From NCBI GenBank assembly GCA_017883105.1, contig JADGOF010000141.1:1-6206 (forward strand): DNA of 6,206 nt, given 5' to 3'. Position 1 is the first letter of the stretch, and each line of letters opens with the position of its first letter. Positions 1-5,975 of this stretch are shown here, piece by piece. Both the position numbers and the translations under genes were made by a program. The DNA comes from Acidimicrobiales bacterium (GTDB lineage: Bacteria; Actinomycetota; Acidimicrobiia; Acidimicrobiales; RAAP-2). The notes below the pieces were generated by a model. It searched no databases. It was given only the letters and a program-made list of their open reading frames with translations, and was not told the DNA's origin.

Positions 1-1
1 C

Positions 2-1471
2 ATGAGCATTCTGGTCGTCGACGTCGGCACCTCGGGTGTGCGGGGGGCGGTGGTGCGCCCCGACGCCACCGTCGGGCACATCCACCACGTGGCCGTCCTA
101 CCCGACACCCCCTTCCCCGGATTGGTCGAGTTCGACCCGACGGCCATGGCGGAGGCGGTGCTCGAGGTGGCCCGCCGCAGCCTGGCCGACGGTGGCCCGG
201 TCGACGCGGTGGGGATCGCCAACCAACGGGCCTCTACCATCGTGTGGGACCGGGCCACCGGCGTGCCGGTCGGGCCGGGCCTCGGTTGGCAGGACCTGCG
301 CACCGTCGGTACCTGCCTCGAGCTGCAGGCCCAGGGAATCCGGGTGGCGCCCAACGCATCGGCCACCAAGGTGGCGGCCCTGCTCGACCTGGCCGACCCC
401 GAGCGGGCGCGCTCGGAACAGGGCGAACTGGCCTTCGGCACCGTGGACACCTGGGTGGCGTGGACCCTCTCGGGTGGACGTCTGCACGTCACCGACGCCT
501 CCAACGCTGGCGTGACCGGCCTCATCCACGGCGACGGCTCGGGGTGGAGCCACGACCTGCTGGCCGCACTGCGCATCCCCGAGGCCATCCTCCCCACCAT
601 CGTCGACTCCACCGGGGTCATGGGGACCGCGGAGGTGCTCGACGGCCGTCCGGTCATCGCCGGCATGGCCGGAGACCAGCAGGCTTCACTGATCGGCCAG
701 GGGTGCACCCGGCCCGGGCAGGCCAAGGCCACCTTCGGGACCGGCGGCATGCTCGACCAGTGCGTGGGCTCTTCCCGCCCGCCCCAGGTGGCCCGAGGCC
801 CGGCGGGGACCATCCCCATCATCGCCTGGCGCCGCCACGGCAGGGTGACCTGGGGGGTCGAGGCCATCATGTTGGCGGCCGGCACCTGTGTGGAGTGGCT
901 CCGCGACGACCTGAACATCATCGACACCGCGTCCCAGTCGGCCGATGTGGCCGCACTGTGCGAGACCACCGGGGACGTCTGGTTCGTGCCCGCCCTGCTC
1001 GGGCTGGGCACACCGGTATGGGACTTCGGGGCCCGGGGCACCTTCACCGGGCTGACTCGGGGCAGCGGACGACCCGAACTGGTACGGGCGGTGCTCGAAG
1101 GCGTGGCCCACCGGGGCGCCGACCTGCTCGAGGCCGCCGAGTCCGACTCGGGCCTGCCCATCAGGTCACTGCGCATCGACGGCGGGATGTCGGCCAACCC
1201 GGTCTTCACCCAGGCCTTGGCCAACGCCTGCGGACGACCGATTGAGATCGCTCCGGTGCTCGAGGCGACCACCCTCGGTGCCGCCTACCTGGCCGGCATG
1301 GCCGTGGGCACATGGGCCGACGAGGAGGACGTGGCTGCCGCCTGGTCTCCGCGTCTGGTCGTCCACCCCACCACTACCACCGACGAACACCGGTCCGCCC
1401 GGGTCCGGTGGCTCGACGCCCGTTCCCGCGCCGAGGGCACCATCCCCGAGCTGTCCGCCCTTGACTTCTGA
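2..1471 (+). CDS. FGGY-family carbohydrate kinase, glycerol-kinase-like, substrate uncertain
   Basis: This 489-residue protein is a full-length FGGY kinase (GlpK is about 500 residues), a cytosolic enzyme that transfers phosphate from ATP to a polyol or sugar hydroxyl. Visible signatures are the N-terminal phosphate loop VDVGTSGVRG (6-15), NQRAST (74-79), WQDLRT (96-101), FGTVDTW (145-151), the catalytic-base motif GDQQASLIGQG (224-234, D225 the expected base), FGTGG (245-249), FVPALLGLGTPVWD (328-341) followed by GLTRG (350-354), IDGGMSANP (392-400) in the nucleotide-binding half, and TTLGAAYLAG (423-432). The order and spacing follow glycerol kinase. However, residues matching GlpK Glu84, Tyr135 and Phe270 are A77, N118 and M250, so glycerol may not be the substrate. 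The combination QRA plus WQDLR is reminiscent, from memory, of the GK5 branch. The ATG lies one base into the window and begins directly before the phosphate loop, as expected; its ribosome site is outside view. It is separated from the next gene by 156 bp, so the two are probably different transcription units. Family certain, substrate unknown. Confidence 0.93.
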   Translation: MSILVVDVGTSGVRGAVVRPDATVGHIHHVAVLPDTPFPGLVEFDPTAMAEAVLEVARRSLADGGPVDAVGIANQRASTIVWDRATGVPVGPGLGWQDLRTVGTCLELQAQGIRVAPNASATKVAALLDLADPERARSEQGELAFGTVDTWVAWTLSGGRLHVTDASNAGVTGLIHGDGSGWSHDLLAALRIPEAILPTIVDSTGVMGTAEVLDGRPVIAGMAGDQQASLIGQGCTRPGQAKATFGTGGMLDQCVGSSRPPQVARGPAGTIPIIAWRRHGRVTWGVEAIMLAAGTCVEWLRDDLNIIDTASQSADVAALCETTGDVWFVPALLGLGTPVWDFGARGTFTGLTRGSGRPELVRAVLEGVAHRGADLLEAAESDSGLPIRSLRIDGGMSANPVFTQALANACGRPIEIAPVLEATTLGAAYLAGMAVGTWADEEDVAAAWSPRLVVHPTTTTDEHRSARVRWLDARSRAEGTIPELSALDF

Positions 1472-1482
1472 CCTCGCTCATC

Positions 1483-1497
1483 GGTGTCGCGGACACC
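1483..1497 (+). terminator. Small hairpin after the kinase gene, possible terminator
   Basis: A perfect 6-bp stem, GGTGTC / GACACC, encloses a 3-nt loop (GCG) starting 12 nt after the kinase stop codon. Its position suits transcription termination. No T-run follows, only the weakly pyrimidine-rich GTCTTCTCT near 1510-1518. It may therefore be a U-less actinobacterial-type terminator or a chance GC-rich hairpin. Confidence 0.3.
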
Positions 1498-1520
1498 CGG
1501 TCCCACCAGCGTCTTCTCTA

Positions 1521-1546
1521 CCCGGTGCATTGAATGAACCACCGGG
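1521..1546. promoter_or_regulatory. Inverted repeat upstream of moxR operon, possible operator
   Basis: CCCGGTG (1521-1527) and CACCGGG (1540-1546) are exact inverted copies separated by 12 nt. Inside the spacer, CATT and AATG (1528-1531 and 1533-1536) continue the symmetry around a central G, apart from a 3-nt AAC offset on the right arm. The dyad covers the candidate -35 hexamer at 1530-1535, so a bound regulator there could block polymerase. No regulator gene is present in the window, and the family of any such regulator cannot be named. Confidence 0.3.
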
Positions 1547-1559
1547 GACCGCATAGGGT
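1530..1559 (+). promoter_or_regulatory. Candidate sigma70-type promoter for the moxR-DUF58-transglutaminase operon
   Basis: TTGAAT (1530-1535) matches the -35 consensus TTGACA at four of six bases. After an 18-nt gap, TAGGGT (1554-1559) fits the TANNNT pattern common for actinobacterial -10 boxes. This predicts a transcription start near 1566 and an untranslated leader of about 60 nt before the ATG at 1628. It is the best pair I can find in the only intergenic gap preceding the operon. It is a motif-based prediction only. Confidence 0.4.
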
Positions 1560-1608
1560 GGGTGAGCTACCACGCTCGGCGGCGTCGTCGAGGGCACAGG
1601 CCAAAGCT

Positions 1609-1622
1609 AGGGGAAGTAGGAC
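1609..1622 (+). promoter_or_regulatory. Ribosome binding site deciding the MoxR start
   Basis: The purine-rich stretch AGGGGAAGTAGGAC contains AGGGG about 14 nt, and AGGA 6 nt, before the ATG at 1628. It supports that ATG over the in-frame GTG at 1562, which would add 22 mostly basic, non-conserved residues and would lie at or before the predicted transcription start. Confidence 0.6.
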
Positions 1623-1627
1623 GACCC

Positions 1628-2620
1628 ATGAGTACCGGCATCGAAACGGTGGGCCTCGAATCCGCAGATCCCGCCGATGGCGTCCCGGCATCCATCGCCG
1701 AGGCGGTGACCGTCGCCCGGGAGCTCCACGGAGCCCTCTCCGGCGTCCTGCTCGGGACGCCCACCGCAGTGACCGTCGCCGTGATCGCCGCGCTCTCGGG
1801 CAGCCATCTCCTCATCGAGGACGTGCCCGGGGTGGGCAAGACGGTGCTGGCCCGGGCGTTGGCCACCGCCCTCGGCGTCAAGCTGTCCCGGGTGCAGGGC
1901 CATCCCGATCTCCTGCCGTCCGACATCACCGGTGTCACCGTGTTCTCCCCGGACACCGGGACCTGGGAGTTCCGGCGCGGTCCCGTCTTCGGGCACGTGG
2001 TGCTCCTCGACGAGATGAACCGCACGCCACCCCGGACCCAGTCGGCGCTGCTCGAGGCGATGGAGGAACAGCAGGTGTCGGTGGACGGCGAGTCGTGGCC
2101 CCTCCCCCGACCCCATCTGGTGATCGGCACCCAAAATCCCATCGGGCAGCTCGGCACTTTCCCCCTGGTCGAAAGCCAGTTGGACCGGTTCGGCCTGTCG
2201 ACCGCCATCGGCTATCCGGATGCCGAGGTCGAGACCCGGCTGGTCCTCCACAACGGCGGACGGTACGCGCTCGACGACCTCCTGCCGGTGGCCGATCCGG
2301 GCCGCTGGGAACGTGCCATCGACGCCACCGCGTCCGTACAGGTGGTCACCACAGTGGCCGAGTACGCGGTCTCGCTGGTGCGGGCCACCCGGTCGGCGGG
2401 GACGGTACGGCTGGGGGCCAGCCCCCGGGCGGCCATCTCCCTCCTCCGCACCGCCCAGGCCTACGCGGTGCTGACCGGTCGCTCCTACGTCACCCCCCAG
2501 GACGTCCAGTCGGTGTCCACGGCCTGCCTCTCCCACCGGTTGATCGCCGAGGGCAGCGGTGGCGACGGCCCCACTCTCGTCGGTCGGATCATCGCGGAAA
2601 CGCCTGTTCCCCCCACGTGA
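1628..2620 (+). CDS. MoxR-family AAA+ ATPase
   Basis: This 330-residue cytosolic ATPase has the normal length for MoxR proteins (about 310-350). The AAA+ elements are all present: Walker A in EDVPGVGKT (64-72), Walker B LLDEMNR (126-132, D128/E129), sensor 1 at GTQNP (167-171, N170), the LDRF arginine-finger region (185-188, R187), and sensor 2 GASPRA (263-268, R267) in the C-terminal lid. The stretch PRTQSALLEAMEEQQV (135-150) is typical of the MoxR subfamily. Members act as chaperone-like remodelling ATPases, usually with a partner encoded next door; here that is the DUF58 protein, whose GTG start overlaps this stop codon by GTGA. The first 30 or so residues are an acidic, poorly conserved lead-in. 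The start is chosen on the Shine-Dalgarno at 1609-1622. The ATPase should be active, since no key residue is missing. The client protein is unknown. Confidence 0.95.
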   Translation: MSTGIETVGLESADPADGVPASIAEAVTVARELHGALSGVLLGTPTAVTVAVIAALSGSHLLIEDVPGVGKTVLARALATALGVKLSRVQGHPDLLPSDITGVTVFSPDTGTWEFRRGPVFGHVVLLDEMNRTPPRTQSALLEAMEEQQVSVDGESWPLPRPHLVIGTQNPIGQLGTFPLVESQLDRFGLSTAIGYPDAEVETRLVLHNGGRYALDDLLPVADPGRWERAIDATASVQVVTTVAEYAVSLVRATRSAGTVRLGASPRAAISLLRTAQAYAVLTGRSYVTPQDVQSVSTACLSHRLIAEGSGGDGPTLVGRIIAETPVPPT

Positions 2621-3801
2621 GCCCGTCGACGACACCCGGTCGGCCACCGCCGCCCTGGCGGTCGGTCAATGCGGCGATCACCGGGGTCGTCGCCGGCGTC
2701 TGCGGCGTCATCGTGGCCCGGGCAGTGTTCGGCCCCCGGGTGGTGGCCGCCGGCGTCCTTTTCGGAGGGCTGGCCCTCTTTGCCGGCGCCGCGCTCTCCT
2801 GGGCCCTGTCCAGCACCCGTCGGCGACACACCGACTCGGCCCGGCTGCCCCGTGGTCGCCGACTCCGGGGTCGGGTCCATCCGGTCCACTGGTTCGGCCC
2901 TGTCGCCGGGAGCGCGCTGGCCGTCCTCACCTTGGCCGGGGTGGCCCACTCCAGTGGATCGGGATGGGTCCAGGCCATCGGCGCCCTGCTGGCCGCGGTG
3001 CTCCTCACCGGCATCGTGGCCCCCCTGTTTCCGGCGCGACGGGCCAGGGTCTCCTGTACCGAGAACCCGTCGGACTCCGAGGCCGGCCGCACGGTGAAGC
3101 TGACCCTGCTGGCCAACGGTCCGATCCGCCTGCGGCCGAAGTATCCGGTGGGGCCCGTGGCCCGGGCCGAGGGGGACTCCCACGGGCCCCGGGTCGTCAC
3201 CGTGGATGTTACGCCCGACCGCCGGGGTGTGTTCGGCCACCTCGCCGTCGAGTTGGCATCGTGCGCTCCGTTCGGCCTGCTCTGGTGGGCCAGGGAAGTC
3301 GAGGTGGTCCTCGCCCGACCCCTGCACGTGGCGCCGCGTGCGGGCACGGCCGGTCCGGTCGATGCGGCAACCGACACGGCGGCCGGCGACGCCGACCTGC
3401 GGATCCCCGCCGGGTTCGGTGAGCCCCGCGGCCTGCGCCCCTACCAACCGGGCGACGCCCGGCGGTCCGTCCACTGGCCGGCGACCTCCCATGTCGGGTC
3501 GTTGATGGTGCGGGAGGCCGAACGCCAGATTGACGATCCGATCGTCGTCGACGTGATGCTCCCCCGCGATCCTGCCGAGGCCGAGGCCGAGTCAGAGCGG
3601 GTGATGGCAGCGGTGTCCCAGTGCCTGGCCCGCGGCCGGTCGGTAGTGCTCGGCACCCGCGAGCCGGAAGGGCGCGTCGTGCGCCTGGTGCGCGACCGGG
3701 TCGATCTGGGGAGGCGGCTGGCCCGGGCCGCCCCCCCGCCCGTCGTCCCCGGAGCCCCAGGGCCGGCGTCGGTGGGTAGGCGGCGGAGGAACCGGTCGTG
3801 A
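2617..3801 (+). CDS. DUF58 domain membrane protein, MoxR partner
   Basis: This 394-residue protein carries the DUF58 signature in its C-terminal half: GFGEPRGLRPYQPGD (266-280), RRSVHWPAT (282-290) and LMVREAE (296-302). These match the family pattern G-E-x-x-x-L-R-x-Y-x-P-G-D followed by IHW. Four hydrophobic segments precede it, at about 19-37, 42-64, 93-111 and 116-138. The second pair sits where the usual DUF58 pair lies, directly before the beta-rich region (about 140-235); the first pair is extra. The soluble part is expected to face the cytosol and work with MoxR. The start is the GTG whose last two bases lie in the MoxR TGA. No convincing Shine-Dalgarno precedes it, so translation is probably coupled to MoxR. 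The frame stays open far upstream of this GTG through the MoxR gene, but that part is an out-of-frame shadow with no family similarity. A GCCGAG x3 run (3574-3591) encodes AEAEAE. The tail is proline- and arginine-rich. Confidence 0.9.
   Translation: MSPSTTPGRPPPPWRSVNAAITGVVAGVCGVIVARAVFGPRVVAAGVLFGGLALFAGAALSWALSSTRRRHTDSARLPRGRRLRGRVHPVHWFGPVAGSALAVLTLAGVAHSSGSGWVQAIGALLAAVLLTGIVAPLFPARRARVSCTENPSDSEAGRTVKLTLLANGPIRLRPKYPVGPVARAEGDSHGPRVVTVDVTPDRRGVFGHLAVELASCAPFGLLWWAREVEVVLARPLHVAPRAGTAGPVDAATDTAAGDADLRIPAGFGEPRGLRPYQPGDARRSVHWPATSHVGSLMVREAERQIDDPIVVDVMLPRDPAEAEAESERVMAAVSQCLARGRSVVLGTREPEGRVVRLVRDRVDLGRRLARAAPPPVVPGAPGPASVGRRRRNRS
3785..3790 (+). promoter_or_regulatory. Strong ribosome binding site for the transglutaminase gene
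   Basis: GGAGGA lies inside the last codons of the DUF58 gene, 7 nt before the GTG at 3798, which is optimal spacing. It fixes the transglutaminase start. It also shows that this gene can recruit ribosomes itself, unlike the DUF58 gene, whose start lacks such a site. Confidence 0.75.
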
Positions 3802-5975
3802 GCCTCTGGCAGCGGGTGGTCCAGGCCAACCGACCGGGCCCGGCCGAGCACTCCATCCAGTTCCGGCTGGCGTCTGGCGCCGCGGTGATCGTGTCGGCCG
3901 CCGCGTGTTGGAGCCAGGGCGAACTCAGCCCGGCGGTGACCGTGTTCACCGTGATGGCCACCGTGGTGGGCAACGTCCTGTCCTACCGGCGTCGGGCACG
4001 GCCCTGGCCGCCAGTGAAGCCGATTCTGGCCGTGTGCGCCATCGGCGGGTTCGTGTGGTTCATCGCCACCGTGACCCGGACGGCCACGCCCGGTGACATC
4101 TCGACGGTGGAAGGCCCGCTGGCCGTGCTCTTCGCCTGGGTCCTCAGCACCCACGCCTTCGACGTCCCGGCCCGCCGAGACGTCGCGTACTCGTTGGCCG
4201 GGTCGGCCGCCCTGATGGCGGTGGCCGCGGCCCAGGCAGTCGACCTCACCCTGGGCATCTACGTCGTGCTGTGGGTGGCCTCCGGCATCTGGGGACTGGT
4301 CGCCATGTGGCTGTCGATCTCCGGAACCCGGGGAGTGCCCTGGCTCACCATCGGCATCGCCGGCCTGGCCGTGGCCGTGGTGGCCGCGCTGCTGGTGTCG
4401 GTGCTGCCGGCCCCCCGGGTCTCCACCTCGCTCGTCTTCCCGTCCTCGTCGGCCAACTCCTCACCGGTCGACAGCCCGAGCAACCTCACCGATGGCAACG
4501 CCTCCCTTCCGGCCCACGCAGCCGACGCGGGCGGTCGCACCGGGGTCGGCGGATTTCTGGGCTTCGCCAAGTCCCTGGACACCGGGGTGCGGGCCTCCCT
4601 GGGCAACCAGGTGGTGCTTCGGGTACGGGCCAGCCGGCCGAGCTTCTGGGTGGGCCAGACCTACGACCGGTGGGATGGCCAGAACTGGACCCAGTCGACC
4701 GATCCGGCCAACGGCAGCCACATGATCAAACTGGACACGGGGTCGCCGTTCGCCATCCCCCTGACCGGCGACCAGCTGGCCGAACGGTACAGCGGCACCC
4801 CCGACGTGCAGACCTTCTACCTCGCCCAGTCGGGACCCAACCTGGTCTTCCACGCCGACAACGCCCAACGGGTCTACCTCCAGTCCCGCGCCCTCTACCT
4901 CACCGGGGACGGCACCATCGTGTCGTCCACTTCGATGGGGTCCGGCACCATCTACACCGTGGTGTCCAACGACACGACAGCCAGTGCCGCCCAGCTTCGG
5001 GACGCCACCAGCGGGCTGCCCCCCAACGACCCTTCAGCCCCCTCCGGCCTCAGCCCCCTAGAGCAGAGGCGGTATCTGCAACTCCCCCACCCCGACGCCC
5101 GGGTCACCGCCCTGGCCCGCCACATCACCCAGGGGATCGGATCCGCCGGTGACAATGATCCGCACACCTACGACAAAGTCGAGGCCGTCGAGGCGTGGAT
5201 GTCCTCGCACATCAAGTACACCACCGACATCCCCCCGCTGGCACCGGGGGCAGACGCCGTCGACAGCTTCCTCTTCGGCACCCGGTTGGGCTTCTGCGAG
5301 CAGATCTCGACGGCCACTGTGGTCATGTTGCGCTCGCTCGGCATTCCGGCCCGGGAGACCGTCGGGTACGTCCCGGGCTCGTTCAACCCGATCACCGACC
5401 TCTATGACGTGCAGGCCAAGGACGCCCACGCCTGGGTCGAGCTCTGGTTCCCCGGCTACGGCTGGCAGAACTTCGACCCCACGGCGGTGGTGCCGTTGGC
5501 CAATCCGTCACCCGGCTCGGTCATCGCCCACTCGGCCGGCAACACACTGGCGCACCTGCCCTGGCTCCCCATCCTGGCCGTGGCCGCCGTGGTGATCGCC
5601 CTCTCGCAGATCCGGCGGCGGCGCCTCCGCCGTCCGGCCACTTGGGCCCTCCAGATCGCCGCCGACCTCGAACGGGGCGGCCAGCGCCTGGGTCGTGTTC
5701 GACGTACCGACGAAACCCTCTCCGCCTACGGCCGACGGCTGGCCGACACCGAACCGGCGAGCCGTGGGCCGCTCCAGGACGTGACGGTGCTGGTCGAGCA
5801 GTACACCTACGGCCGCATCGAGCCCTCGGCCGATCAGATCGCCGCCGCTCTGGCCTTCACCCGTCGGTTCCGCACCATCCGGCGGAGGACAGGGCGGAAC
5901 CGGGGGGCCGATCAGGAGCGGGACACGGCCAATGCCTCGTCGAACGAGGCACGGGCGCCCAGCAGCGGCCGGTAG
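3798..5975 (+). CDS. Membrane-anchored TgpA-like transglutaminase with C-terminal DUF4129-like domain
   Basis: This 725-residue protein has three parts. Seven hydrophobic segments (about 22-39, 44-62, 74-94, 107-121, 129-147, 151-173, 182-203) form a TgpA_N/DUF3488-like membrane region. A Ser/Asn-rich linker (209-245) leads to an extracytoplasmic domain with the transglutaminase core. Its catalytic triad is visible: C500 in LGFCEQ, H544 in DAHAWVE and D560 in NFDPT. An eighth membrane segment (about 587-603) is followed by IRRRRLRRP and a DUF4129-like cytosolic domain (about 610-695). Basic loops (64-69, 122-128, 605-612) agree with the N-terminus in, catalytic core out and C-terminus in. The fold covers cross-linking enzymes, proteases and amidases, so the reaction is not known. 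The GTG start overlaps the DUF58 stop by GTGA and has a strong Shine-Dalgarno (3785-3790). The last 21 codons overlap the convergent reductase gene and encode a low-complexity Ser/Ala/Arg tail, probably dispensable. Confidence 0.93.
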   Translation: MSLWQRVVQANRPGPAEHSIQFRLASGAAVIVSAAACWSQGELSPAVTVFTVMATVVGNVLSYRRRARPWPPVKPILAVCAIGGFVWFIATVTRTATPGDISTVEGPLAVLFAWVLSTHAFDVPARRDVAYSLAGSAALMAVAAAQAVDLTLGIYVVLWVASGIWGLVAMWLSISGTRGVPWLTIGIAGLAVAVVAALLVSVLPAPRVSTSLVFPSSSANSSPVDSPSNLTDGNASLPAHAADAGGRTGVGGFLGFAKSLDTGVRASLGNQVVLRVRASRPSFWVGQTYDRWDGQNWTQSTDPANGSHMIKLDTGSPFAIPLTGDQLAERYSGTPDVQTFYLAQSGPNLVFHADNAQRVYLQSRALYLTGDGTIVSSTSMGSGTIYTVVSNDTTASAAQLRDATSGLPPNDPSAPSGLSPLEQRRYLQLPHPDARVTALARHITQGIGSAGDNDPHTYDKVEAVEAWMSSHIKYTTDIPPLAPGADAVDSFLFGTRLGFCEQISTATVVMLRSLGIPARETVGYVPGSFNPITDLYDVQAKDAHAWVELWFPGYGWQNFDPTAVVPLANPSPGSVIAHSAGNTLAHLPWLPILAVAAVVIALSQIRRRRLRRPATWALQIAADLERGGQRLGRVRRTDETLSAYGRRLADTEPASRGPLQDVTVLVEQYTYGRIEPSADQIAAALAFTRRFRTIRRRTGRNRGADQERDTANASSNEARAPSSGR

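Noticed and set aside
244..1245. A 333-codon plus-strand frame inside the kinase gene
   Set aside because: Its translation is Arg/Gly/Pro/His-rich out-of-frame sequence, and the kinase frame shows family motifs throughout.
1562..1627. In-frame GTG at 1562 as the MoxR start, adding 22 residues
   Set aside because: The added peptide is basic and non-conserved, the codon lies at or upstream of the predicted transcription start, and a much better Shine-Dalgarno precedes the ATG at 1628.
1534..2616. A long open frame begins at ATG 1534 and runs in frame into the DUF58 gene, suggesting a 755-residue protein
   Set aside because: The part before 2617 is an Arg/Pro/Gly-rich translation of the MoxR gene in the wrong frame with no recognisable domain. 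The ATG lies inside the putative promoter, and DUF58 similarity begins only after the GTG at 2617.
1607..2647. A 346-codon open frame on the minus strand opposite moxR, and a 335-codon one at 2485-3492
   Set aside because: Long antisense frames are expected opposite high-GC genes. Both translate to Gly/Arg/His-rich sequence without motifs, while the plus strand carries clear protein families.
3574..3591. Three tandem GCCGAG units, considered as a variable repeat
   Set aside because: Three hexamer copies in a GC-rich gene, coding AEAEAE in frame, are too few and cannot shift the frame. This is most likely ordinary sequence.
5953..5960. GGGCGCCC palindrome beside the 5933-5951 hairpin
   Set aside because: An 8-bp GC palindrome is common by chance at this base composition and has no further supporting structure.
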